A stretch of 64,000 bases of DNA, taken from Aliishimia sp963721175 (GTDB lineage: Bacteria > Pseudomonadota > Alphaproteobacteria > Rhodobacterales > Rhodobacteraceae). Both the position numbers and the translations under genes were made by a program. The notes beneath the pieces were generated by a model. It did not search any database and had not been told where the DNA came from. It saw nothing but the letters and a program-made list of their open reading frames with translations. Shown here piece after piece: positions 44,630 through 53,382 of the stretch. Positions within the stretch are counted from its first letter, which is position 1, and each line of letters begins with the position of its first letter. The DNA is taken from positions 1 through 64,000 of the forward strand of contig CAVRIG010000008.1 in NCBI GenBank assembly GCA_963721175.1, written 5' to 3'.

Positions 44630-45089
44630 TAGCAAGTCTTTCCCAAGAGAGCATCGTTCAGAGACATGGTGCCGTCCGCAACCCTCGCTGGCAACGCTTT
44701 TCGATCCGGTGCCGCCTCCAAAACTGCACGGTCATCTTCGGCTATGTCGGGGCTATCGATACCGATGCACTACACAACGCTTCCGTGCGGCTTGGCCGTA
44801 TCCGATCAGGACTCGCTACCGATCGCGGTTACGGCGAAGAAACAGCCCGAGGGGCAGTCATCCGGAACGGCGAAGCCGGCGCTGACCAGCCGTTCGAATT
44901 GGACATGCTCCACCGCGGCGCGGCCCGTCGATCCGGTCATTCGCTGCACTTTCTCGATTTGCGCAGCAGGTACAGGAATCGGTCGCAGGATACGAAGCAA
45001 GCAGCCTCCGGAAGATTAGAGCGCCGCCCTTCCGATCTGAATCGCTGCTGGGGATTCCCAAGGGGCTTTGTGTCTGCTTCTGTGCTCCC
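44630..45089. other. Intergenic region upstream of the DUF4062 gene
   Basis: About 460 bases without a supported gene. It must carry the DUF4062 promoter. Some frames are open but none resembles a known family. Confidence 0.4.
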
Positions 45090-45640
45090 GGCTGACGCGC
45101 AAAAAAAGACCGGCCACGCGGTCGAGCAGGATCGTCCCGACGTCCTGAAGCAGCGTCGGGCCTGGTTCGAAGCCCAGCTCGATCTCGATCCCGAGCGGCT
45201 CGTCTTCATCGACGAGACGTGGACCGCGACCAACATGGCCCGCAGCCATGGCCGCTGCGCCCGGGGCGAACGCCTGCGGATGGCGATTCCGCACGGCCAT
45301 CGCAAGACCACCACCCTGGTCGCCGGCCTGCGCCTGACGGCATGGTCGCGCCGATGGTGCTCGACGGCCCGATCAACGGCGACTGGTTCGAAGCCTATGT
45401 CCGCCAGGTACTCGTCCCGGAACTGCGACCCGGCGACATCGTCATCATGGACAACCTCTCCAGCCACAAGCGCGCCGCGGTCCGGGAGATGATCGAGGCG
45501 GCGGGCGCGAGGCTGCGCTTCCTCCCGCCCTACAGCCCGGACTTCAATCCCATCGAGAAGGCGTTCTCCCGGCTCAAGGCCATGCTCCGAAAGGCCGGCG
45601 AGCGCACCGTCAGCGGCCTCTGGGCGGCCATCGGCCGCTT
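45090..45640 (+). mobile_element. IS630-family transposase remnant
   Basis: The DDE domain is recognisable: KKTGHAVEQDRPDVLKQRRAWF, then LVFIDETWTATNMARSHGRC (first Asp), and after a missing base near 45341, VMDN-type motif IVIMDNLSSHKRAAVREMI (second Asp) and FLPPYSPDFNPIEKAFSRLK (Glu). The N-terminal HTH half is missing and the C-terminus fuses into unrelated sequence near 45640. It is inactive. Confidence 0.8.
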
Positions 45641-45718
45641 CCCGAGAAACCCGACTGGCCATGCCCGAGATCTCTTTACGCAAGGCGGATGGCTGCGTCA
45701 TCAGGAAGGACAAGGAAG

Positions 45719-46210
45719 ATGAATGACGTGCAGATCAACGAATTCGAGTTCGAACTGGTCTTTGCACTTCCGCGGAAAGACGTGGCCTTGGATGAAATTG
45801 TCGATGCGCTCTTCGAAGCCGGGTGTGACGATGCAGTGGTCGGTCTCGGTGCGCAGGGCCTGCTCGGTCTGGCCTTCACCCGCAGTGGCGAAGATGCCGA
45901 AGCGGTCATCGCCGATCCGGTGAAGACAGCACTTGCGGCGCTCCCGGAAGGCACGAAGCTGCGCGAGGTCAAGCCCGATCTCGTCAGCCAGGGCGAGGTC
46001 GCGGCGCGGCTTCGGGTATCTCGTCAGGCACTCCAGAAGCGCGACCTTCCGCCCGCGTCGATCGGCGGCCTATACCGGGCCTCGGAGATGTTCGTGGCTC
46101 TCGATGCGCAACCCGGGAAGGTAAAGGATGCTCTTCGCGATGCCCGTTCCTGGTTTGCCGCGGCACCCGCGGCTCAACGCATGAACGCGCGCCTGAGCCT
46201 CGAGGGTTGA
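45719..46210 (+). CDS. Orphan protein with C-terminal helix-turn-helix, unknown function
   Basis: A 163-residue protein starting at ATG 45719 with a good ribosome-binding site (AGGAAGGACAAGGAAG). Residues about 1-85 look like a small alpha/beta domain (EFEFELVFALPRKDV, FEAGCDDAVVGLGAQGLLGLAF). Residues 95-125 form a HTH (LVSQGEVAARLRVSRQALQK) of the MerR/Xre-like type. It resembles small DNA-binding proteins of mobile regions and antitoxins, but no toxin gene is beside it. It is intact although between transposon remnants. Confidence 0.6.
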   Translation: MNDVQINEFEFELVFALPRKDVALDEIVDALFEAGCDDAVVGLGAQGLLGLAFTRSGEDAEAVIADPVKTALAALPEGTKLREVKPDLVSQGEVAARLRVSRQALQKRDLPPASIGGLYRASEMFVALDAQPGKVKDALRDARSWFAAAPAAQRMNARLSLEG

Positions 46211-46546
46211 CGGCCTGGCGGGACATTGATCCGCGGAGTGCACCAATTCAGCACCATTTGGCGGCGCAAGAGCACAACCGCCGAGGAAAATGAAACCGAC
46301 AACGCGACGCCGAGGCAACGCGCAGTCCACAACCTTCTTGTAATGGGCCTGGCTGTCGAACAAAGCCGCATTTCTAATTGTGATTGTCGACGCGACGCGA
46401 TCGGCTCTTTGCCGACCTTGACTTTCTTTAGGGCGGATTTCTCGTTTCCACGCAATCGATTCTCAGTCTATGGCGCTTTCGGCAGAAGCATCGGCGGGCG
46501 TATGCTCAGTTATCTCGAAATTTTTTCTTGCTTAAGCCGCGATTAC
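46211..46546. other. Gene-free stretch
   Basis: About 336 bases, with AT-rich parts (46350-46450), between the HTH protein and the restriction-subunit remnant. No feature supported. Confidence 0.35.
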
Positions 46547-46738
46547 TCAATCGGCATATGCCCAGGCACTGGGTTCCTTCAGTAGCGCCTTGAAGCGGAT
46601 GAACAGCTGCCGTGCGAAAATCTCGAAGCGCCGCTTGGCCTCGCAAGTCGAATAGACGGCTTCCACGGCGTCTTTCAGGCCCTTGATGCGCACAAAGCCG
46701 CGACTGCCTTGGGAACCCCTCTCGTGCCTCACGTTCAA
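46547..46738 (-). pseudogene. Type I restriction enzyme R subunit (HsdR) fragment
   Basis: A 63-codon piece with KDAVEAVYSTCEAKRRFEIF and ARQLFIRFKALLKEPSAWAY, ending in AD and a stop. The order, with an R-R-F-E-I-x-A-R-Q motif and then RFKALLxEPSAxAYA, is what I recall from the helical region of HsdR proteins. Everything before and after is missing, so it is a remnant of a lost type I restriction system. Assignment rests on a short match from memory. Confidence 0.45.
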
Positions 46739-46750
46739 CGCGAGTTGGTT

Positions 46751-47692
46751 TCACTCGACGACGGTCACCTCGGTGCCGACCTCAATTGTCGTGCCGAGCC
46801 CGGCATAGAGGTCGCGATCGCCGAACTCCGCCTGGAAGACTGCGAAAGCCAGTTCGCCGGTGCAATGCCCGGGCGCAATCCATTCCACCTCCAGCTCGTC
46901 GCGCAGCCGCTTGGCGATCCGCTCGATCTCGTCGGATTTCGCCGGCAGCAGATGGGTGCCTCCGACCACCAGGTGGATCGGTTCGCCGCTCACGGTCTTG
47001 GTCGTCTCCACGATCGCCTCGATCGTGGGATGGCTGCATCCGACGATCAGGACCACGCCCTCGGGGGTATCGATCGCCAAGGAGATTTCCATCACGTCCA
47101 GATCGACACCCCATGAACCTTTCAATAGGATGAGCCGCATCCCCGGCGCGATCTCGGTCGTCTCGGTGATCCATTTGAAGTTGCCCTCGGGCCAGGCACT
47201 GCCGAAATGCATCGTTTCCGGAGGGTCGCCGTCGAAGTAACGCATTTCCGCCGGAAGCGCCTCGTCCCGAGGGTAGAAGGTCCCCGGAAGGGCGGCGCCG
47301 AACACGCCGAAATTTTCCTTCGGTGCGTAGATGGTCACGTCCGGATTGACGGTCAGCAGGTAGTTCAGGCCACTGGTATGGTCGCCGTGGCGATGGGAAA
47401 TGACGACAAAATCCAGATCTGTCAGGTCCACGCTCTTGGCGGCGACGTTCTGCGCAAAGATTTCTGCATTGTTGCCCGTATCAAACAGGATTTTCTTTCC
47501 GTCGTATTCGATCAGGGCCGAGAATCCCCAGTCCTTTTTCATTTCCGAGGTCTTGCCGAAGGCGTCGTAGAGGATAGTGATCCGGGCGTCGCCGGCGTCG
47601 GCGAGAGCGGGTTGGGCGGCGGCGGATGCCAGGCCGCCGGCGACCAGCAGCATCGCGAGTTTTCGGGTGAGAGTCATGAGGCGCATGGCCAT
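46751..47692 (-). CDS. Secreted metallo-beta-lactamase-fold hydrolase
   Basis: A 313-residue protein with a signal peptide (about residues 1-30, KLAMLLVAGGLASAAAQPALA). The MBL fold has VVISHRHGDHTSG (H-x-H-x-D-H metal motif, about residue 100), VGCSHPTIEAI and APGHCTGELA. It resembles the branch annotated as 7,8-dihydropterin-6-methyl-aminobenzene-phosphate synthase-like, here exported to the periplasm. Start at ATG 47692 or 47686 (TTG at 47698 less likely). It is intact and has no clear partner gene. Confidence 0.82.
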   Translation of the reverse strand: MAMRLMTLTRKLAMLLVAGGLASAAAQPALADAGDARITILYDAFGKTSEMKKDWGFSALIEYDGKKILFDTGNNAEIFAQNVAAKSVDLTDLDFVVISHRHGDHTSGLNYLLTVNPDVTIYAPKENFGVFGAALPGTFYPRDEALPAEMRYFDGDPPETMHFGSAWPEGNFKWITETTEIAPGMRLILLKGSWGVDLDVMEISLAIDTPEGVVLIVGCSHPTIEAIVETTKTVSGEPIHLVVGGTHLLPAKSDEIERIAKRLRDELEVEWIAPGHCTGELAFAVFQAEFGDRDLYAGLGTTIEVGTEVTVVE

Positions 47693-48208
47693 TTCCAATT
47701 GTTAGCGGAGGACCCGTCAGCGATGGCTGCCGGGCCACTCTCGAAGATGAAGCTCGTCGCGGCGGCCGATCCCGATAGGGATGGTGCGAAGCCGTGCATG
47801 GATGCGCCAACACCGGCGGCTCGCTTCGCGCATTTCGCAAGTCACCACAAGCAGGCAACGTTCAACGGAAAAGCGCCATACTACAATCAGACATGGGTTG
47901 GCGCATACCAGTGCCATTCCAAATAAAGTAGGTCAGGACCGGTATATACCCAATTTTGAACTTACCATGTTTGGAGGAAAAACTCCATGAGAATATTGAA
48001 CCGATATTTCTCAGGTGATGTTGTGTTGAGGCGAGATTGGTCGATTTTGCGCCGTTTTCAAGCTTGCCTGCGGTGACAGGGGCTGAAGCACTGACACTGG
48101 CGGCCATTGAGGCACCAAAGAGCGGGTTTGGCGAGTAGTTAGGGCGGTTTTGACCGCCACGCGACGCACCTGTCGAGCCGCTTTTATTGACATGCCCGCG
48201 CTCGACCA
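47693..48208. other. Non-coding region and end of an IS1380 element
   Basis: About 510 bases. The part next to 48208 should be the 3' untranslated end of the IS1380 piece (it reads out of the transposase stop on the minus strand), and the AT-rich stretch around 47930-48010 may contain its inverted repeat. No gene recognised. Confidence 0.4.
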
Positions 48209-48697
48209 TCATGCAGGCCTCGGCGGCGGCTTAAGGTTGCGGATAGCCGCAAGGATTTGCCCGAAAACGTTGCGTGGCACCGTCACCTCGGCCAGTTGGA
48301 ACGTAATTTTTCGGGCATGGCGCACGACGCGTCCCCGGATCTTGATGAGACGGCTTTGAATGCTGTTCAGCGACCAGTCGGCCAATTCTTCCGGCAAGTC
48401 AGCGCGCTTCAGGAAGCTGCCGAGATTGTAGGCCAGTGCGTGAAGCTGAAGTCTGACCTGATTGTCATGGAACCGCTTGCAGGACAGACGAGTTCAATCG
48501 ATCGCGTATTTGCCTTCCTTGATGTGCTGCTCGGCGGTGCCGCGCTGGTTGTAGAAGCGGATGATCCGTCGGCTTGCGGCTTTGCAGGACGTCCACCTCG
48601 CATTTGCAGTGAAAGTCCGGAATCCGCCGCGCGCGAAGGAGGCTCGCAGCAGCCAATGACGGCCAGCTGGGACCTTTGACTGCTTCAGAGCCGCCAT
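48209..48697 (-). mobile_element. IS1380-family transposase, C-terminal fragment with nonsense codon
   Basis: On the minus strand FYNQRGTAEQHIKEGKYAID, then an in-frame TGA (48494-48496) where TGG (Trp) is expected, then TRLSCKRFHDNQVRLQLHAL, AYNLGSFLKRADLPEELADW and RGRVVRHARKITFQLAEV to the stop at 48209. This is the C-terminal DDE part of IS1380 transposases (the QRGTAEQHIKEGK block has the catalytic Glu). The 5' part is cut at 48697. Confidence 0.8.
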
Positions 48698-48860
48698 GGC
48701 ATGAACCGGAGTTGCAGGCTTTCGCTACGGGTGCAAAATCGGTCGGAGCAGACCCTCGCTACGCCTGCAACACTGCGGGTGACCGGCAAACTCAGACACC
48801 GCGGACCAGCGTTTCCGCGATGTCCCAGTCGTCGAAGATCCCGCACACCATCTCGCCGGC

Positions 48861-49043
48861 ATGTGCCCCGCAGAGGGCAATCCGAACATCGGCGTGGCCG
48901 AAACCCGTGAGATCGACCTCACTGTTCTTGGATCGCCCGAAGGAACGATTTCGGGCGAATTCCGGGTAGCCGTTTCGCACAAGGCAGGCGACTACTCCGC
49001 CGTGGGATCCTACACGAACATTCCATACAGGGAGCAGGAATGA
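48861..49043 (+). CDS. Possible C-terminal gene fragment, unknown
   Basis: Sixty codons (VAETREIDLTVLGSPEGTIS, GEFRVAVSHKAGDYSAVGSY), ending in TGA that overlaps the next ATG (ATGATG at 49040). The sequence looks like the end of a longer protein cut off by the IS1380 rearrangement at about 48700. No family recognised. Confidence 0.35.
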   Translation: MCPAEGNPNIGVAETREIDLTVLGSPEGTISGEFRVAVSHKAGDYSAVGSYTNIPYREQE

Positions 49044-49160
49044 TGCGCACAGCTCTCACTTCTTTCGTCGGCGCCGCCTGTGCCGGATTGGCCTTGCTCT
49101 TCGCGCTTGTTGTCCTGCTGGTCGCAACGGTGCCGCTCGTTTTCCAAGCGATGAATCACG
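49040..49160 (+). CDS. Small membrane peptide, probably truncated
   Basis: ATG 49040 (or 49043) starts MRTALTSFVGAACAGLALLF, ALVVLLVATVPLVFQAMN, a single long hydrophobic helix. The frame stays open to 49429, but beyond about 49160 it runs antisense to flgD and looks like shadow, so I end the real part at 49160. It is coupled to the fragment before it. A transposon junction may lie near 49180. Unknown function. Confidence 0.35.
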
Positions 49161-49262
49161 ACACAACACGGAGATCAATGGGTCCTGACCCTAGGGCCGT
49201 AAGGCGGGATCCGACTATTGCGTTCGTGGCGCGCTTCCGCCGAGCGACAACGCGCCTCGATG

Positions 49263-49943
49263 TCAGACAGGCCGACGCAGCGCGGACACGGAACTGGCCG
49301 GGACCGGGGTGCCGCCTTCGAGGATCAGCACCGTGCCGTTTCCTTCGGTCCGCACTTCGGTCACCTTGGAATACGCTTCTGCGGCCGTCGTCGAGACCAC
49401 CTTGCCATTCGTCCGGCTTTCGACCTTGAAAGAGTAGATGCCCTCCGCGAACGGTGTGCCGTCGCCCTTCACGCCGGCCCATTGGATCGGGTCCGTCGAC
49501 ACCGGAAGCTGCTTGCGCTGCACTTCCTGGCCTGCCGCGTCGAAGACCACCAGATCCACCTCTTCGGCCGCACTGGCCGGGCTCGGGATGATGGTCACCG
49601 GCGATCCGTCGAAATGCGCGCCCGAGGTCGTGCGGGCTTCCATGCCGATCCAACTGGAGAGTTGCGCCATGTTGGAGCTGGCGAGCTGACTCATCATCGA
49701 GTTCAGAAGGTCGTTGGTCTTCACCTGCTGTTCGACCGACGAGAACTGCGCCAACTGCGAGGCATACTCGCTCGAATCCAGCGGCTCGAGCGGATCCTGA
49801 TACTTGGCCTGCGCGGTCAGCATCTTGAGGAACGTCTCGAAATCCGAAGACAGCACGCTTTTCGCGCCCGACCCCGGTTCCACAGTTGATGTCGGTTTTG
49901 GCGCCGTGGTCGCAGCTGCGGCTTGGGGTGTGGTTACGTCCAA
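49263..49943 (-). CDS. flgD: Flagellar hook assembly scaffold protein FlgD
   Basis: A 226-residue FlgD. The N-terminal capping region FETFLKMLTAQAKYQDPLEPLDSSEYASQLAQFSSVEQ (here as FLKMLTAQAKYQDPLEPLDS and YASQLAQFSSVEQQ) is the family hallmark. It is followed by SSWIGMEA and the tandem beta domain with GEG-type IYSFKVESRTNG. It forms the cap under which hook subunits polymerise. It lies 12 bp after fliK on the same strand. Confidence 0.94.
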   Translation of the reverse strand: MDVTTPQAAAATTAPKPTSTVEPGSGAKSVLSSDFETFLKMLTAQAKYQDPLEPLDSSEYASQLAQFSSVEQQVKTNDLLNSMMSQLASSNMAQLSSWIGMEARTTSGAHFDGSPVTIIPSPASAAEEVDLVVFDAAGQEVQRKQLPVSTDPIQWAGVKGDGTPFAEGIYSFKVESRTNGKVVSTTAAEAYSKVTEVRTEGNGTVLILEGGTPVPASSVSALRRPV

Positions 49944-49955
49944 GGTGTTCTCTCC

Positions 49956-51530
49956 TCAAATCCGGATGTCGAGCCCACCGGACTCGTTCAATGTCAGTCG
50001 GTTGACAGGTTGTTCTTCGGCGATCACGGCGCCGGTTTCGTCGATCGTCGTTACGTTCCCGCCGTTGGAGGCCGAACCGTTTCCATCACCGGCCTCACCG
50101 CCGGTGTCGCGACCCTGACCGAAGGCGAGATCGATCGACGAGAACCCGAGATCGGCAAGCTCACGCGCCAGCTGGTCGGCATGCTTGCGCATCAGGTCCA
50201 GCGTCTCGGGCCGTTCGGCGAGAACGTGCAGCGTCACGCCGCCCTCGCTGGTGGAGATCGAGAGACGCACCCGGCCCAGTTCCTCGGGGCTCAGCGAGAC
50301 GTCGATCGGGCGATCCGGCATGTTGCGGACGAATTCGGCGATCTGCATGGAGACGTGGCGCGCCATGGTGCCGCCTCCCACTGCCGAAGCAAAGCTGCTT
50401 TGCTGCGTGCCGTGCGTACCGGAGGTGCCGCGCATGTCGAAGCGCAGGCTTTCCGCATCGCCTTCCAGGGCAAAGGCCGTGTCGGCCTTCTCCTTTGCCG
50501 CGATGGCGTCCTTGGCCGCGGGTTGCAGGGCGGCCAATTGCGCCGAGGCGGATGAAACTGTGGCAGTGGCTTGCGGCGTCGGTGCGGTTGTGGCTGCCGC
50601 TGCGACGGCCTCGACCGCACGTGTCGAGGGTTCGCGGGAGTGCCTGTCTGCGCGGTCCTCCGCGGCGGCCTGCACCGACTCTTGCGCGGTTTTCCGAAGC
50701 TGCGCGGATTGTGCGACCTCTGCCGAGGACATTGCCTGAGCCGGTGCGCGGGTCTCCGCGGCAGTCATCTCGCCATGTCGCCGCGGGATGTCTCGGCCGG
50801 GTTCGGCGGGCAGTTCCAGAGGCTGTCGCGCGTCCGCATCCTTCGCCGTCGGCGTCATGTCGGCGCCGGAAGGCACCGTAGCGTCGGATCTGACGATCGT
50901 GAGCATCCCGTCCGTTCGGGCAAGTCCGCTGGACTTGTCGGGATTGACTGGCGCGCCGGTTTCGGCGGCACGGGACGTGGAGGCCAGCGTGGGTGTGTCG
51001 GCCTTGGTCGACAGGGCGTCGTCCGCCGCGACCTCGGCCTCGAGCACGGGGGTTTTCGCGGCGACAGGTGTCGTGCCATCCGAAGCACCTTTACCTGCGT
51101 TCGGCTCCGCGACAGCAATGCGTCTGGCCGGCAACTCCGGGATCGTCACCTGCCGTCTCGGGGTATCGCCCTGTGCAAGTTCCGGCGCTATGTCGTCTGT
51201 GGACCGGTCGGGAGCGACCTCTGCGGCCTCGACGGTGGCGTCCGGCGTGTCGCGGTCGGTTCTCTCGGACGCCTGGCGCGCTTCGGAACGGGCCTTGTCC
51301 GTCTGACGTGTCTCGGTCGTCCGGTCGCGGTCGCGCGCTTCCTGCGGCTTCTCGGTCTGCCTCACGTCCTTGCGGCTGTCCCGGTTTCGATCGGACATCA
51401 CCGAGGCGAAATCCCGATCATCACGCCGTTGCGGCTTGTCGTACGTGCTGGACGTGGTCCGGGGCTTGGCCGGAATGTCCGCGCGTTTGCTCGGCTCCGT
51501 CAGGATCTGTATCAACACGGGTCTGGTCAC
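49956..51530 (-). CDS. fliK: Flagellar hook-length control protein FliK
   Basis: About 524 residues. Long, low-complexity N-terminal and middle part rich in Ala, Asp, Arg, Thr and Pro (about residues 10-370). The C-terminal Flg_hook domain is the recognisable part: MQIAEFVRNMPDRPIDVSLS, PEELGRVRLSISTSEGGVTL, HVLAERPETLDLMRKHADQL. It measures hook length and switches FlhB specificity to filament export. The start is uncertain; GTG 51530 (VTRPVLIQIL) or TTG 51536 are likely, as the longer frame to 51737 overlaps flgJ on the other strand. It is divergent from the flgJ-flgN-fliC genes. Confidence 0.85.
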   Translation of the reverse strand: MTRPVLIQILTEPSKRADIPAKPRTTSSTYDKPQRRDDRDFASVMSDRNRDSRKDVRQTEKPQEARDRDRTTETRQTDKARSEARQASERTDRDTPDATVEAAEVAPDRSTDDIAPELAQGDTPRRQVTIPELPARRIAVAEPNAGKGASDGTTPVAAKTPVLEAEVAADDALSTKADTPTLASTSRAAETGAPVNPDKSSGLARTDGMLTIVRSDATVPSGADMTPTAKDADARQPLELPAEPGRDIPRRHGEMTAAETRAPAQAMSSAEVAQSAQLRKTAQESVQAAAEDRADRHSREPSTRAVEAVAAAATTAPTPQATATVSSASAQLAALQPAAKDAIAAKEKADTAFALEGDAESLRFDMRGTSGTHGTQQSSFASAVGGGTMARHVSMQIAEFVRNMPDRPIDVSLSPEELGRVRLSISTSEGGVTLHVLAERPETLDLMRKHADQLARELADLGFSSIDLAFGQGRDTGGEAGDGNGSASNGGNVTTIDETGAVIAEEQPVNRLTLNESGGLDIRI

Positions 51531-51646
51531 GATCAACGCTCCGGGAATTCTTCCACGGCCTGACGTATATCCTCCTCCGGTTACCGAAATTTTTACCGCT
51601 GCCGGGGTATTGACGAAAAGTGCGAAAAATTTTCGGGATTTCCATA

Positions 51647-51928
51647 ATGGACATACAGACGCAGATCGCAGCACTCGCCAGGACGCCGGACAAGCGTGAC
51701 GAGGCGCTGCGCGCGGCAGCCCAGAAACTCGAGGCATCGTTCCTGGCGGAGATGCTGCAATCGGCCGGAATGGGCGAAAGCAGGGAGAGTTTTGGCGGCG
51801 GCGCGGGCGAAGACCAGTTCGGCTCCTTCCTCGTTCAGGCGCAGGCCGAAGAGATGGTGAAGGCCGGCGGGATCGGTCTTGCCGAAACGATTTTCGAATC
51901 CCTCAAGGAGAGGCAGAATGAAAACTGA
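51647..51928 (+). CDS. Rod-binding protein (FlgJ N-domain only)
   Basis: A 93-residue protein with the rod-binding domain of FlgJ: AAQKLEASFLAEMLQSAGMG, EDQFGSFLVQAQAEEMVKAG, GIGLAETIFESL. There is no muramidase domain, as in other alphaproteobacteria. It caps or scaffolds the rod in the periplasm. It overlaps flgN by a few codons. Start ATG 51647 is in a stretch close to fliK's divergent start. Confidence 0.87.
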   Translation: MDIQTQIAALARTPDKRDEALRAAAQKLEASFLAEMLQSAGMGESRESFGGGAGEDQFGSFLVQAQAEEMVKAGGIGLAETIFESLKERQNEN

Positions 51929-52274
51929 TCACGTCACCCTGATCCGCGAACTGGATGCGTTGCTCGACATCGAACGTCGTGCCCTTCTGGACGGCGATCT
52001 CGAAGCGCTCGCCGGCCTCGTGGAGGAGAAGGAGCAGCTGATCGACGCCCTGAACCGGGCCGAGTTCGCGACCGAAGACTCCCTGGCACCCATGAACGAG
52101 AAGGTTCAGCGCAACCAAGCCCTGCTGGAGCAGGCGCTGAGCGGGATCCGGTCGGTGGCCAAACGGCTGGCCGATATCCGGCAGGCGCGCAAGTCCTTCG
52201 ATACCTACGACCGGCTGGGTCATCGCAACCGGATACAACCGGATTCCGAGACCTCCGTGGAGAAACGCGCCTGA
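51918..52274 (+). CDS. flgN: Flagellar export chaperone FlgN
   Basis: A 118-residue helical protein. The heptad pattern LIRELDALLDIERRALLDGD, LEALAGLVEEKEQLIDAL and NEKVQRNQALLEQALSGIR is typical of FlgN, with LxxLVxEKxxLxxxL in the first hairpin. It is the cytoplasmic chaperone for hook-filament junction proteins FlgK and FlgL. It overlaps the flgJ-like gene by 11 bp and precedes fliC by about 200 bp. Confidence 0.87.
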   Translation: MKTDHVTLIRELDALLDIERRALLDGDLEALAGLVEEKEQLIDALNRAEFATEDSLAPMNEKVQRNQALLEQALSGIRSVAKRLADIRQARKSFDTYDRLGHRNRIQPDSETSVEKRA

Positions 52275-52372
52275 CCGGGATTTGTCTCAAATCTTAGGAT
52301 CAGGCACGGATCGGCTTAGGACTCCTTTAGGCAGTTGCAGCGCAAGATGCACAGGCATTCGGAAAGCCGAAT

Positions 52373-53305
52373 GGCGCACGGTCGGGACCCGACCAGGGCA
52401 CTGGTCAGAAAGACCTTTGGTCCGTCTCGCGGGACGGGATGACATCTGGCTAAAACGCCACAGACTAAAGGAAAACTCTTATGTCGAGCATCTTGACAAA
52501 CAACAGCGCGATGGTCGCTCTGCAGACGCTGAAGTCGATCAACAAGGACCTCTCGCACACGCAAAATGCGATTTCCACGGGCAAGGACATTGCCAGCGCC
52601 AAGGACAACTCGTCCATCTGGGCGATCTCCAAGGTGATGGAATCCGACGTCTCCGGCTTCAAGGCCGTGGCCGACTCCCTCGCTCTGGGTGAATCGACCG
52701 TCGCCGTGGCTCTGGCCGGCGCCGAGCAGATCACCAACCTCCTCGGCGAGATCAAGGAGAAGGTGGTTGCGGCAACCGGCGAGAACGTCGACCACACGAA
52801 GCTCAGCAACGACGTGACCGAGCTGACCAACCAGATCACCTCGATCATCGGTTCCTCGCAGTTCAACGGCATGAACCTGCTGAACCAGACCGGAACGGAC
52901 CTGACGGTCCTGTCCTCCATCGACCGGAACAGTGTCGGCGCGGTCACCGCGTCCAACATCACCGTATCGGCGCTGGACTTCACCGCAAACCTCAGCCTGA
53001 CCGACATCACGGTGACGAGTTCGACGCTCGCCGAAGGTTCGATCGCAAACATCGAAGCACACATCCAGACCGCCGTGAACGGCGCAGCTGCCCTGGGTGC
53101 GTCGGCCAAGCGGATTTCGGACCAGTCCGAGTTCGTGGGCAAGGTGACCGACGCGATGAAATCGGGCATCGGTTCGCTGGTGGATGCGGACATGGAGGCC
53201 ACGTCGGCCCGTCTGCAGGCCCTGCAGACCCAGCAGCAGCTGGGCGTTCAGGCCCTGTCGATCGCCAACCAGGCGCCGCAGACCATCCTGCAGCTCTTCC
53301 GCTAA
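52373..53305 (+). repeat. Right arm of a long inverted repeat (flagellin gene plus leader)
   Basis: Inverse copy of 13143-14076 and of nearly the same length. The leader begins GGCGCACGGTCGGGACCC and is almost base-for-base identical to the other copy up to the ATG. The repeat ends with the flagellin stop codon. Confidence 0.9.
52481..53305 (+). CDS. fliC: Flagellin, copy 2
   Basis: A 274-residue flagellin of D0/D1 helices only, in the normal alphaproteobacterial position before flaF and flbT. It differs from copy 1 at a few scattered residues (Ser25/Ala, Ala38/Ser, Ser109/Gly, TG136-137/AT) and mainly in a central block of about 32 residues (ALDFTANLSLTDITVTSS in this copy). A terminator hairpin follows immediately. 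FlbT in Caulobacter acts on the flagellin mRNA leader, so the conserved leader may be its target in both copies. Confidence 0.96.
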   Translation: MSSILTNNSAMVALQTLKSINKDLSHTQNAISTGKDIASAKDNSSIWAISKVMESDVSGFKAVADSLALGESTVAVALAGAEQITNLLGEIKEKVVAATGENVDHTKLSNDVTELTNQITSIIGSSQFNGMNLLNQTGTDLTVLSSIDRNSVGAVTASNITVSALDFTANLSLTDITVTSSTLAEGSIANIEAHIQTAVNGAAALGASAKRISDQSEFVGKVTDAMKSGIGSLVDADMEATSARLQALQTQQQLGVQALSIANQAPQTILQLFR

Positions 53306-53313
53306 GCATGATG

Positions 53314-53346
53314 GCGGAGGCGCGTCAGCGCGCCTCCGCTTCCTTA
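53314..53346 (+). terminator. Intrinsic terminator after flagellin copy 2
   Basis: GCGGAGGCGCG (53314-53324), loop TCAG and CGCGCCTCCGC (53329-53339) form a perfect 11-bp stem followed by TTCCTTACTT. Confidence 0.85.
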
Positions 53347-53382
53347 CTTGAACTAGTATGATCGGCAAGGCAGGGGTCCCAA

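Noticed and set aside
45020..45040. CTTCCGATCT resembling the end of a sequencing adapter
   Set aside because: Only ten bases match, the rest does not; chance is likely in a 64-kb window.
52280..52480. Possible sigma-54 promoter before flagellin copy 2
   Set aside because: GG and GC are not at the required spacing, and copy 1 has no matching site.
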